NCBI GenBank assembly: GCA_000727475.1
Contig: KL647292.1
Span: 3,433,446-3,497,445, forward strand
DNA from: Sarcocystis neurona
Taxonomy: Eukaryota > Apicomplexa > Conoidasida > Eucoccidiorida > Sarcocystidae
Length of the DNA: 64,000 nt
Reading direction: 5' to 3'
Shown: positions 26,701 to 38,300 of the stretch, in pieces
Numbering within the stretch: position 1 is the first letter of the stretch
How the letters are laid out: each line of letters begins with the position of its first letter
Position numbers and translations under genes: made by a program
Notes under the pieces: generated by a model
Told to the model about the DNA's origin: nothing
The model's database searches: none
The model's input: the letters and a program-made list of their open reading frames with translations, nothing else

Positions 26701-27658
26701 CTAGTACATTATGAATCCTGTCTCAAGATCTGCGCTTGTAAGCGTAGCCTGCAGTTAGTTCCCCTTAATTGGTATTTGTTTTCCGGTCTTATACCGAACA
26801 TTGTATGCAGGAAATGGAGATGTGATCCGACTCCCAGCAGGTGCAGACCTGCGTGATCAAGGACAAGTACCACTGAGTTACGCGTACGAAATGTTGTGAA
26901 GAGGCGGATCTTAAACGGCACTACAGGGTTCCGCAGGGCAGTCGTGAATGTTCGTGTGTCCAAACATGTTTGTAACCTGATATGTACAATGCCTCAGCAA
27001 CGAAGGAAAAGTTTTATACACGAAATGCGACCTAATGCTGAATAGCTCAGTGACCCGCCTCCTTACACCGCTCAACAGGCTGCGGAGAATGCTTGATAGC
27101 ACTAGTCTTAACGGCAGAGCTTAGGTGACCTTGTACAGTAGCATGCTGTCGCAGCATGCAGCAGAACGACGAAGGAGCAATATTTCGCCTTCTGCCTCTG
27201 ACCGGCGTTCATACGTCGATACACCGTCATCAAGAATTTAGAGGAACCAAACCCAGCAGAAGAGGCACAGCACACGTGTGTATGTCTTCCTTCGCACTGC
27301 AACTAGTTTGTCTCTGACTGACTTCAAGGTGGAACGTACTGTCTTGGAAATAAAGTGTTTAAGCAAATATTCTCCATTCGCTGCATACGTACCTCACAGC
27401 CATGGTTGTTAAGTTCGTCTTTACGCTTTTATGCACTTGTCAGCTCCATAGCAGCTCTGTTGTCGCGCCTCAATCCACGGAAATCCATGCAGCTTAACCG
27501 CCAAGCTGACTGCTTTCACGTTTGCCTAGATTCCCAAAAAGATACTGTCTTACGGACATTGAACCGGATCCCCGCGTGCGCCACGTCGTGTGCGGTTTCA
27601 GTTTTGATGATCTGGCTCTTTCTTTCACCTTTTCGTTGGCTCGGGGACCATACCTGCA
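23767..27658. other. Stretch without a supported gene
   Basis: Only short open frames, mostly under 100 codons, with overlapping frames on both strands. No repeat, RNA gene or family motif was noticed. Confidence 0.4.
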
Positions 27659-28042
27659 ATGGAGATCCGTCGGTTAGACACTTTGCAGACACTTGTGGCA
27701 ACTAGTAAACAGAACAGATACTGTCAGCATGACTATGAAACGCCACAGCGCCAGGTGCGGATACTTCTGCATGAGCGACCAGCGAAATCCCTGAGGGCCG
27801 TCAGCGTCTCTCCAAGGCTGCGGCCGCCACTACCAAAACGTGAGACCTTAGGAAGCACTGGGGAAAGATCAGCCGCTGTTTTCTTGTGTGTCTCGACAGA
27901 ATGTTCTCCAGCGTACCAGCTGTTCGCTTTTTATCATACGTGTGAGACGTTCCCAGCCTCTTTTATCCTCGTAGCTTTGAACCTACGTGTTTGCGCGACA
28001 AAGGGTCCACTTCCAGTTGCGGCGGGTGCACCACAAAACTGA
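27659..28042 (+). CDS. Open frame of unknown function, 127 codons with ATG start
   Basis: An ATG-led frame runs from 27659 to a TGA at 28040-28042. The product would be basic and Arg/Pro-rich around residues 40-60, with a Cys-containing, more hydrophobic second half. No signal peptide, membrane helix or family motif is visible. No good splice sites force an extension on either side. A frame of this length can occur by chance in a window this size, so the call rests on the ATG and modest protein-like composition. Confidence 0.22.
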   Translation: MEIRRLDTLQTLVATSKQNRYCQHDYETPQRQVRILLHERPAKSLRAVSVSPRLRPPLPKRETLGSTGERSAAVFLCVSTECSPAYQLFAFYHTCETFPASFILVALNLRVCATKGPLPVAAGAPQN

Positions 28043-31015
28043 TGTCGTCACTTAGCCTTCGCGGGCCATGTCCTGAGTCCTAGTCGCGCATCTGCCATTA
28101 AGGAGCCACTGGGGGCTTCTAGGTAGAATTGTGCCCCTCGAATGTTTCACTGCTTGTGCCGAATCCTATGCGGTCATGTGGTTTCCCTGACAGTCTTTTT
28201 CGTACGTTATCCAAAGTTAGCGTCAACTACGCTGACTGACGCGAGCTCTCCTGCTCTCTCTCTACTCCCTTGTAAATGTAACCGTCCTCGTCACCTGCAG
28301 CTGCGAAGCACGTTCAGGTGCATCGGTCGTCGACGCTTGCTGTATCGAAGCGAAGAGCATACTCTTGGATCAAGCGGAAGCAGATCATCACAAACGTAGC
28401 CTTGAGTGATGATAAGGCTAACCTTTAGCTGACGTATATTGTGTTTGCAGACTAGATCCCATACATCGGTTTCTTTGCCAGGGAAAGTGTGGCCCGGTGT
28501 TTGTGCCAGTAATCTGGGAATGCAGTGCAATCACGTCAGAGCGTCCTGATTGCGTAAAAGGCGGCGAGCAGTACGCTCAGTGTGGCACGCACACGCATTT
28601 TAACACCAGCCACCTCTCTGTCAAAGTGAATTACGATTCCTTTGCACAGCCGCTGATAGCAAATACATTCGCCGAGTGGAAGGCTAACTCAGGCATTAAT
28701 GGTAGATTAGTTTTCTTTCTTTGTCTGACATGTAGTAGCCTCACGCTTCTACGGATCGGCGAATTCGATGAGCTCAACATCAGGTCATTTCCTCAGATCA
28801 CATTTGGCCGGGGTTGTGAAACACAGCAGCGCTTTTGGCCTTTCAACTTTCTGGAAATTAAACAGACGCAGGCGTCAGTGCTTCTGTCTTGTGAGCGTCT
28901 GGTACATGCGGAGCTTTTAGCGCTTCACCACGAGGTGGCCAGTTCTACTTTACAGCCTAAAAAACGTGTTGGTTCGCTGCGTCCGGACTCCAAGGTCGGA
29001 CAGCTCCCGCAGAAAGCATCCTGCTCGCCCCACAGGCGTTCACGGCGTCCGTCCGGCCTCGAAGGGTGAGCGTCACGGGGTCTCCTCTGTGAGCACCTTT
29101 TCTGGCCAGCGGGGACACTGCCTTCGTAGGACACCATCAATTTACACTCGAGGGATCTATTATTCAATGGTGTGGCGTAGTCTGGTACGTGAAACGCGGT
29201 GGACCTTATACTTTAGCCTCCGCACCCGTACGACCCCACAATCCAAGTGTTAACCGGTTTGTTCGATCAACGCAGGGAAGCAAAAATGTTTTGCTTGTCG
29301 TACAGAGACATGAAACAACGCCGCCTGCGGATTTGGCTGCTGTTCGACAACCCAGCCTCGTTCTGCGTAACCCACAGGAGACGATGCCCCACGTGGGTTT
29401 GTCAACGTCCGACAAAGCCGCGAATTTCTGCGTTCTGCCTAACGCTCCATAACGTCCTCCGCCTATTATTGCATTTGTACCAGCTACGTTCGCCGCGCTA
29501 CCTGTGTCGGAAATGTTTTGTACCCCACACACTTACACACAACCACAACCATTCCTCTTATAATAGCCATCGTACGTAGTCTTCCTTGCTGTCTACGCTG
29601 TTAACCCCGTGTTACTGCATACCACTGTCGCAGACTCGTATAATGTGAGCATCGACTTGCAGTACCGAAAAATTCTGTCTACACGTGAAATCACATAGCT
29701 ACAGTACAGTCTACTCTTGTAACGAAACCAGTGTCCCCTCTGTATCACTCTGTTGTTGTAACGCTGCTTTGATAATAAGACAAAAACTCAGCTCACTACT
29801 GCAGTCTTTGTGTGGTCGTCTGATGATTACCGGTTTAGTATTTGTTTGATGTGCCTTTGCCTTAGCATTCTCGTTCTAAGTGAGACGCAACGAGAATTGC
29901 CAAAGTTCTCATTCATTAAGCTGCACGGCAGCACGGTGCATCTCGAACCAGCTGTACACCACGACAAAATGTAAAGATTCTCATTAGTTTCCAGTTCGCG
30001 TCTCCTTTCGTGCGAAGACCTCTACAGGCCAGCAGCCGTGGGACTGCTTTACTTTACAGCTGGTGCCGCTATCATGTGACGTTGAAGAGTTCCACATTCA
30101 ATGCATTGTGTGACTCTGGGGAAGACGAAACAGGAGAATGGGCACTACAAGTCAAGCCTCGCAGCCGTCCTGCGTTTGCTATGTTCGCGCAGACTAACGC
30201 AGGTTTAGTGGAAAAATATCTCTTGAACATCTAAATCGTGCACCCGCACGGCGGACGCCTTTCTTTTTCTCTGTCACTCTCTCGTGGACTCACGCGAAGC
30301 GTGAAAGGATTTTCGTTTGGCCCTCCACAAACGTGCACACACCTTGATCAATCCGCAGAGTTCTGATCTATGCTTGCTGGTATCGTGATAGATGACTTCG
30401 AGAGCCAAGCACGAAAATTAGGCAAACATCTCAAGCGCCGTAGCATCTGCGTGAGCGCATCCTCTTTTCCTGAGTGAGACCACCACTACGCTTACTCCCC
30501 GTCTACAAAGTATCATCTCCAAGCATCTGTTAAGACATAGTAGACTATCTGGGCCTGCAGGGCCAAGAATTAATCCCGGAGGCGTGTCACGTATTCAGTC
30601 GAGACGACGGTGCTGCCGCATCATTTGTCTCCATAGTAAATGGGATTTTGCTGCTGCGCGAAGTCGGTCGAGTAATTCCTATAGTTCAACATTATTCAAT
30701 TGGCTTGCAGTGAGCATCGTGCAGCCCTGCAGACCTTCCGCGCACATGTTTTCAGTGCGACCACTCCGCAGTCAGAGGTCCGCGGTGTTGTTTTCTCTCT
30801 CCACAAAAGGGAGGCGTCACGCTACGTGCAACGAAGACACGAACCGGGTTCATTCATATTTATGCGTACAGTTGCTTACTGGAGTTGAAGTCGTACCTCG
30901 ATGTCCCTGCAGTTTACATCGCTGTTGTGCACACGCTACCTTCGAATTTAAAGCGTTAGTAATTAGCAGCCCACATTATACAAGCCTCGCCAACTAATAG
31001 TACAAGCGCGCTCGT
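28043..31015. other. Stretch without a supported gene
   Basis: The longest plus frame (28497-29069, 190 codons) has no ATG at its left end and no recognisable motif. Open frames on the other strand overlap it at 28925-29167. Nothing else was seen. Confidence 0.35.
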
Positions 31016-31555
31016 ATGCCGCTCGAAAGACGATTAGGGGGAGCGAGGAAGACTCTTTGGTGGCCCAACTGGAGCGACGTGCGTGCACTCCAGCAGCAAC
31101 GCTGTGGCCTGGTAGGATGTGTTCCCCTATTCATTGCTCACAGCAGCGAGGGTGGGGCCGTCGCCCCCGCTAGCCTCACTTTGGCACTGGCAGCTGTCGG
31201 ATGCATGCCCCCTGCCTCCCGCTACCCACGAACTCTCACACAAGGCATCAGAACTCTTTTCTGTTCCATATCTACAACCCCTTCGAAACGAAACGCCGGC
31301 CCCTGCTGCGAGCTCATGACGCGCACTGCAGAAGTGATATTAGTCAAGATTCTCGTCCAGTCGATTTTGTTCTGCGCCTACAGTACGGAGAGCGCATGTT
31401 GGATATTTTCTCCGTCACAGCGCAGGCATCTTAATTGTGCCCATCCGCCGCACTCGCATGTTATTGCTGAAATAGAAAGCGTGCCGCGCGCAGCGAACCA
31501 TACACAGGTAGTGCGTGATGCGTTAGTCAGTAACGCCCAGCTGACCAGAAAGTAA
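31016..31555 (+). CDS. Open frame of unknown function, 179 codons with ATG start
   Basis: An ATG at 31016 opens 179 codons to a TAA at 31553-31555. The first third is Arg/Trp-containing, the middle is Ala/Leu/Pro-rich and weakly hydrophobic (residues about 45-70), and the last third is polar. No conserved motif or targeting signal is clear. The minus frame at 31378-31692 overlaps its end. It may be a single exon, part of a larger gene, or chance. Confidence 0.25.
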   Translation: MPLERRLGGARKTLWWPNWSDVRALQQQRCGLVGCVPLFIAHSSEGGAVAPASLTLALAAVGCMPPASRYPRTLTQGIRTLFCSISTTPSKRNAGPCCELMTRTAEVILVKILVQSILFCAYSTESACWIFSPSQRRHLNCAHPPHSHVIAEIESVPRAANHTQVVRDALVSNAQLTRK

Positions 31556-33283
31556 TCACTCAGACGGTATCTTATTGTAAACAGGCACTCAGAGTTGTTG
31601 CAACTGCGTGCACGAAATGCGACTAAAGACTGTATTGAACACAACGTACATGCAATCAAATCATCTCGGCTCACCGAGATCGACCTGCACAATCTACCGC
31701 GCTCACATCTTACAAAAGCTTATACCTTACAGCGTGCGGGAGCCTACTTCTTATGTGTGACTCCCGTCAGGACGCTGTTTTAGAGCGTTAGTGAATTCTC
31801 GTTGCCCGTGGTCGATCCGTACATGCCCGCTGTGGGAGTGACAGGTTGTCCGTACGCCCTGCTCGAACTTCAGCGCATAACAGCTGCGGCTTGACCCGAG
31901 CTGAAAATATCGGTATTATGGCACATCAGATCATCGCCCTATTGCCTGAATCGCATGCGTCATCTTAAATCGCTTATTATCATTTCGGTATCCACGAAGG
32001 GGCGGCGATGTATCCCTTGTTCGACAACGGCGAGCACACAAGCGCGCACAGCGCGCTCGGTGTGGTTTTGCCTTACCATCCGTGAAAACCTCAGTTCGTG
32101 CACTCTCACGCACTGTACGCCGTGGGGTTGCTTCGACGTTTTGCGCACCAGTGCACGACACTTGCAATAGCTCCACCGCTCTCTCGCACGTACCAGCGTT
32201 GTCTCACGTATTTTGGTACGCAGGCCGTTTTGCCGCATTCTTCTCTTTCAAGGAGTACCAGTCGCCATGTTTGCGCGGGCCTGCGTACAAGACTTGTGTC
32301 GCAAGGGTTCCATGCAGCCGCCTCACCCCAACCTCGTAGGTGTTTCAGTGGTAGGTTTGCCGCACAGCGCAGAGAGCCGCATTGTGACCTGGCACGTGTC
32401 ATGTCGTCATAGTCCACAGTAAAAGCCCACGTCCACAAACGGACCGGGAGACGTGTCTCTTACCTCTGCCCAACAATGCCTGCACGTTCTTCATCCAACC
32501 GGTTTGACCTTCAGTGCGACAGTACAGTGCAAGACCGAGGCACGCCGTGGGCCATGTACAATTTGGAACCGCCGCCGGCGCTCGCTGATCCTCGTGTACT
32601 GCTCACCAGAGGACAAGGTGGCTTCGTCTGTAGAACCTGAAAACACATTATCCCTGCTGCGCGCAAAGGCTACGCTGACCCTTTGGGAAGGTCTACGCGT
32701 CAAAGGGCTGCTGCTTGTCCACATGGGTGAAGGCGTGGCAGCAACGACACAAGAAACACGGCTCCCCTTGGCCGCGCGTGCCCTCGTGGACCACAACGCT
32801 CGACACGGACTTCACCGATTGAAGATGCCCCTGAGAATACTTCCACAAAAGCTGACCACTAGCTTCTTTCTCCGTAGACCTGTAGAATTCATCCCCTGGT
32901 CACCATTGTGTCTGTGGCTCTCACTGCGTTAGAACATACAGATCGTTGGGTAGACACACTCTGTGATGAAGCTCATTGCGCTGGAGGGTATAACGATGCC
33001 AGTAATTTTACCTTACCCTGAGCCTGTATCTCACGGTAGCACACGGATGCCCTGAAAGCAGCTGCTAATGCGACGACAATTTTAGCCGAAACGTTCAGTC
33101 ATACGCTTTGTAGCACCTTACCTTCTGTACGCTACGCACGAGCGACCAGGTACAAACTGGCAAGCTCGACACTGCCCGTAACATGGTTGCGCATCTGTGG
33201 TGAGCAGCCGCACGGAATCCGTAGTGCCAGGGGCAGCGGTTCAATTTTGTCTTTCGTCCCACAAAACCACTAGAATTTTCTAC
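31556..33283. other. Coding-like segments on both strands, unresolved
   Basis: Between 32,420 and 32,930 two plus frames look protein-like. One is 160 codons open to 32932. The other holds an ATG near 32,475 and a possible donor CAAG/GTGGCT near 32,620. Minus frames at 32491-32796 and 32106-32438 are also open. I cannot assign strand or frame. Confidence 0.3.
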
Positions 33284-33504
33284 GTCTGCACACAGAAGTC
33301 GCGCTGGTGTAGGAATTCGCCAGAAGCCCGAAGTGCAGGCATCATTTCTCTGAGACCTGTGCAAATACCTGCGAAAATGGCTATTAACGCTGCTGACAAC
33401 ATTGAAGCGTAGATCAGCGAGCGCCGTGTTGCTCCATCCTTACGACGTCGTGTCGTCCGCGACCGAATGTGGCGTCCTCTGCTTTCCGTGGTACGATCCG
33501 ACAT
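33284..33504 (-). CDS. Candidate first exon with signal-anchor-like N-terminus
   Basis: An ATG at 33504 on the minus strand (A at -3) opens a frame whose first 28 residues are strongly basic (several Arg-Arg pairs and RRRK). A hydrophobic run follows at about residues 29-50 (LIYASMLSAALIAIFAG). That layout fits an uncleaved signal anchor or an N-terminal membrane segment. The exon may end at the GTAGAA donor next to 33284, or earlier at CGCAG/GTATTTG within the hydrophobic coding part. Downstream exons were not resolved. The ATG lies 107 bp from the divergent ATG at 33612. The frame is also open upstream to 33780, so the chosen start is inferred from the basic-then-hydrophobic pattern. Confidence 0.3.
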
Positions 33505-33611
33505 ACTGACCTCTGGGCCCGAATGGAGGACGCGCTCCAAAAGGGTGGCATACACTGATAATCGCCACTGAGGCACGACCTTTGACGAGCTGTGAGCACA
33601 CCGGTTACACG
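33505..33611. promoter_or_regulatory. Possible shared promoter between divergent genes
   Basis: These 107 bp lie between two candidate start codons that point away from each other. No TATA-like or named element is recognised. The call depends entirely on both flanking gene models. Confidence 0.2.
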
Positions 33612-34492
33612 ATGACAGACGAGCCCGTTTGCGGGAAAGCGCACCCGTCGCATGGTTTTCCTGCGTATAATGTGATTGACGCTTCAGTTCACTGTTGTAG
33701 ATGGACCTACAGCCGTAAAGCGGGCTGTTCACGGATAGTACAAGACTCAGATTTCTGCAATAGCGAAGGTGATTCATCATCTTCGACCAAAACCGCAGAT
33801 AAATTCAAAACCGTAGACACTGCGTACAGCCAACAAGTCGTCGGTTCAAGTACGCTTAGTTCTGGTGCGTGAATATGTCGTAGATCATCTTGCAGAAGGA
33901 GTTAAAACACAAGCTGAAAAAAGATGTTGCGGGCAGACGTACTACGTGTAGTCACGCATATTTCCAGCCAGCAACATAGTGGCTGTCACAGAGATTAGGA
34001 GACGCTACGTGCGAGTCGGCTCCAAACAAGAAAGTACTGCGCTGCTTGCTAGAACCCAGTGACAGGAAAGGGCGTTTTGCAGCGGTCGCTGTCGCACAAC
34101 AAGAAGGCAGCTATTATGAGTCGCTCACGGGCACAACAGCTGGGCGGTGGTACAGAGTCGGACGGAGTATCCTACGGACTCGGTCCAGTGTCGGCACAGC
34201 CGTCTTACTGGATGTCAAACGCTCCCCGTTTCCGGATAAAGAGCCTCAACTGCGAAAGCTCCTTCGACTGCTAGACCCGGCGCCTCCCCAGTGGACACTG
34301 GTACGAGTCAACAATTACCAGGTACTCAGTTTTGTCTGTTCCATTTTACACCAGGAGGACGGGGTGACTCTGCTTTACGAATTTAAACGCGAGCATCCTG
34401 AAGCAAAGCTTGGGTTGAAAATATTAGATCGGTTGACGAGTGTGATTCTGTCTGTAACGCGGAAAGCTTTCATGGCCTACCTCGCCGACTGA
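33612..34492 (+). CDS. Two-exon gene of unknown function (251 codons)
   Basis: Exons 33612-33868 and 33994-34492 join in phase (257 + 499 = 756 nt, 251 codons plus stop). The intron (33869-33993, 125 bp) has a weak GTGAAT donor and a CACAGAG acceptor, while an alternative acceptor two bases upstream breaks the frame. The first exon is Cys- and Ser-rich (about five Cys in its first 50 residues, then a Ser/Thr-rich run). The second has a mixed charged second half, including KLLRLLDPAPPQWTLVRVNN and YEFKREHPEAKLG, consistent with a folded soluble domain. I do not recognise a family. ATG 33612 was chosen as the first Met with a purine at -3. It stands head-to-head with the minus-strand exon at 33284-33504. 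Confidence 0.35.
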
Positions 34493-35155
34493 CAACCGTG
34501 AATACGCACCCAGCCTTCATCCCTATTCCTGCGGGGGCGTTGAAGCGATTATTTCGGCGCAGGTAGGATTAAAAATTGGTGTACGGCACACAAGAAAGTA
34601 AGCGAGTACGTGTTTTCAAAACACTTTAAATCTTCCTAGGAACAATAACCATGCATATCACGTAAGCAGCTCAATTGTACGCGAGCACACGTTTCGAAGG
34701 GGGGTATTCTGCTAGCTGCCATCGACGCGCGGTAGCCGCATGTGCTTGCCCCCAGCACCTTGGCTGCATCGATTGACCGGCGAAAAAGCACTCACACAGG
34801 GCCAACGCGTCGGTGTTGCCGTAACCTTAAAATCGAGTGGAAAAAGTAGACATATTGACAATCACATCTATGTGGTAGCACGACACCCCACGCGCACTGC
34901 GCGTCGGCGCCAGAACCTGCTGAATTGAGACCCAGCGATTATGGCGTGTACGCGAGGTAATCTCGTGATTGCCTTCGGTAGCTTCACCGAAAAAATTCGT
35001 CCGTCGTCCACACGAAATGCGACCGCTGAAGAATTCTGGACGTGACGATTATTCCCGCTGAGACAGGCTGAGGCTGCACAGTTATTCGCGCAAGGCCAGA
35101 TCAGATCGTGTGCCAACCGCCCAATAATGTCTGCGATTGGGCGCCAAACCCCGAA
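34493..35155. other. Spacer with no gene seen
   Basis: Short open frames only (34740-34928 plus, 34868-35116 minus). An inverted repeat lies at its right end, just before the telomere-like tract. Confidence 0.4.
35118..35143. repeat. Inverted repeat beside the telomere-like tract
   Basis: CGCCCAAT at 35118-35125 is mirrored by ATTGGGCG at 35136-35143, giving an 8-bp perfect stem with a 10-base loop. It ends 12 bp before the CCCTAAA-type tract. Confidence 0.6.
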
Positions 35156-35303
35156 GCCCTAAAACCCTAAAACCGAAACACCTAAAAATTCTGAACTCTA
35201 AACCCTACCCGATAAAACCTAAACGTCCACTAAACCCTCAACCGTAAAAACTTTAACCACTAGAACCAGATACCTGAACCCTAAACCCTAAAACCCTAAA
35301 ACC
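35156..35303 (+). repeat. Interstitial degenerate telomere-like repeat (CCCTAAA/CCCTAAAA)
   Basis: About 148 bp with repeated CCCTAAAA and CCCTAAA words, best kept at both ends (35157-35173 and 35279-35303) and decayed in the middle (CACCTAAAAA, CCCTACCC, CCACTAAACCC). All copies point the same way, with the C-rich strand on plus. TTTAGGG-type telomeres are known in apicomplexans, plants and some algae. Here the tract is internal, so it is a relic or insertion rather than a chromosome end. Confidence 0.8.
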
Positions 35304-38300
35304 AGGATTATACGGCTACGATACCACACGAGTGTGTATGCTTGGTCTCACCCGCCCGGAGATTTGCAAACGCTCTCAACGCTAGCCTAGCAAACACATC
35401 TGTATGGTGCTGCCGTTGAAATAGTCCTTCCCCACGGTTTCACAGCTACAAACAACAGCAAGAGGATTTAAATGCCCTCCAGCGTCCTTCCTTTGCAGCA
35501 CTGGAGAGGCGGCGATGTGTTTTGCCCTTAGACAAGGCATTGACTCGAAACATAACCTCTCGGTGGTGTGAGGGGACGCGGGACCTGGAAAGTGCAACAC
35601 GCTGGGAGGACACCAGTTCCTACAATTGTGATGGATTCGCAATACACACCATCTGCATTGCGTGCGTGTAGTTCTCCTCGCTGTGACATGAGTAGAGATT
35701 CTGTGCTTCTGCCCAGCCGTCCTCTGCCAGGGTCAGCCCCTCATCCTGTAGATCAACCCTCCCACTTCTTGTGTTTCTGTCTCTGTCACACTTGAACACT
35801 CACAACCAATTATTTTGTGTCTGCTTTACTCTCCGGTAAGCGTTTCGCCTCCAAACCTCTACATGTTCAACCTCTATATGTTCAACCTTCTGAAGCAAGG
35901 CACGACCGTCGATGGTCTCGTGACAAAATTGCAAAAGACTCTAAATTTGAAGGAGCCATAACTAGCCTCTCTTTATTTGCGTGTTCGTGGTTCCAGAGGA
36001 AATATCTAGTCTGTCACACACACTCCGAAGATTACCTTCCCTCGGCACTTCAGCAGCACGACTCACACCGACCACGTCTCCTGCTATATGAGGTGGACAC
36101 GAAGGATGCTCTTTTTTAGGTGCTCTTTTATGTGCCAAGCAGGACCACTCTTGCTGTCCTGTCAGACTCTACTGAATGGAAGAAGCGGAAACGCAAACGA
36201 CAGTTTTTCACATCAGGACTATCCTGTCTCACTCTCCAACTCCCTTCGATACCGCCACTTACGAGCCACCAGTTTCTGAAGAACGGATTCAAATATTTCT
36301 GGCACATAATAGGCTTCACAAGCGCCTCAACGTGATACTCCACATCTCGTCTACGTACTTCGCGTGACGGTAACGTCTCACGTTCGTGTTGTCTCACATG
36401 AGCACTCCGTATTCTGCAGCACGGTATAGTTTTCAGCAGTGGAATAGATGACCGTATTTTCTACTGAGAAGTACAGGGCACACGCACGGTCAACACTGAT
36501 GATCAAGACACCCCTGTGTCCTCGCTGACACCTGTATCTGCCGCCGCGCACGACCGACTCACTCTCTTAGATGCTTCTTCTGACCGACGATTGTGCGACT
36601 AGTGGCAGGTCGCTCCACGACAACGAGTGCTTCGGCTTGTGCCTCGCTGTTACAACTTCACTCTCGGCCTTCTGGTTGTTCACCGACGTAGTGCGCTCAA
36701 AGCAACCGGTTCCCCTTGCTCGTCGGCTGCCTGCTTGTCCAGACCGTCGTGTCTCATCACGATTTTTCTTTGAACGCCACTCGCACTCAGCGAGCCGCTG
36801 AAATTCTTTGCAAAATGCTAAACCCGGCAGTCTGCACAAGCCAAACGGCAATCTCTGTATTTGCTTGTTCTTTGGTGCACGGCACTTCCTTTCCATAAAA
36901 CAACGGCATACGTGGCTCCAACCTGCAGGCAGTCTCAGCTTATCTCTTCTTAAAGCCAGACGCCTCAATCTCACAGTTCACCCCCGCAGCACCTTCGACT
37001 ACTACGAACGCCGGAGCAGAGTGGGCGGAGTCTAAACCCGCTTACTGCTACTTCACAAATTGCAAGCAAGTTGCTGTTTTCACAAATCCGTACATACGCC
37101 TTCAGCGTATTTTCCTCTATTACGTGTGGCAACTACACCTCTATGCGCCTTTGGAGTTCCAGTCAAAGCACCAGTTAGTAACTGCTAGTTGGTTAGACTT
37201 CGTTCAGCCCTTGAGCACGCCAGGTGCTTCATCTCTCTCAAACAAGAAGTTCACCCCACTCTACTCCTAATGGATTTAAGTTGCCCCCACCAGAGCTCAC
37301 CTTGCCAAGGCAGGCATATGGAGCCTCTGCAGCTGCTTCCTCTTTAGCGTCGGGCACGCTCCTAGAGCCGGCAGGGGCCCATACGGTGCACGGCCTACAA
37401 CGCATCCCATACATTGAGATCTAGGCTCCTGTAGAACTTCAACCCCCGCCAGAATGCCGCCTGCCGCAGTCACACACAATACTTTTTTTCTTCACGGTAA
37501 CCGGCGCTCTTCCTCACCTGTGCCGCCTACACGCTGACAATTTCTCTACGTTACTCATAGTAATTAATAGGAAAAAAATATCACTTTTCCGCCGCAGCGT
37601 TGAAGACCCGTGAGGTTGGGCACAACCCAGATTTTTCAGAAAATGTCCTGTGATTCTTACCGTAGTCCACAACTGACACAGGCGTGAGGTCTGCCGCATT
37701 CTCGCGCATCCCGATTGTGAAGACAGGCCCTCCTGTGCTGCTCCATCAAATCTAGCTATTCCGCAGAGACCGAGACTTATCATTTGGGCCAAGCACCAAG
37801 GGCTACTGCTTCAACTCTGTCACATCGGTCAAATTCATCGCCCGCGTGCCTTGTCGGTCCACGTCGGACCCTATGCGACATGCAGTCAGCTCAAGTGTGG
37901 CCTCTGAGTGATGACCTGGGGACAACGATTTCCATCAACAAAACCGGCTTATGTGCCTTTTTCTGTAGCTGCGTTCATGCTTCAGCTCGACGTAGGGCTT
38001 ACCCTTCAAAGAGATACCAGGATGCCTGTGAGAATGAAGAACTCAAAGTGCGCTGGGAATGTCACGCCTCTACCTTGAAGACAATCTCGGAAAGTAAGCT
38101 GCTAGTATATCACACAGGAAGATGACGCACACAGTATTACGGACTCCGATACAGGGGGGAACTTGGTACATGCGGCGTGGCAGCTTTCCCGGTCCTTCAC
38201 GCACCACATTACAGTGTCATTTCTGAAGTACCACTTTACGCCCACACGTGCACGCGTCTCAGCGCGCAGTCCGGGTCTGGGGACCGACGTGCTGCAGGTG

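Noticed and set aside
37900..37960. Peptide resembling the P-type ATPase phosphorylation site (LGTTISINKTG)
   Set aside because: The catalytic Asp of the DKTG motif is Asn here, the flanking residues do not fit the family, and no other ATPase motifs are nearby.
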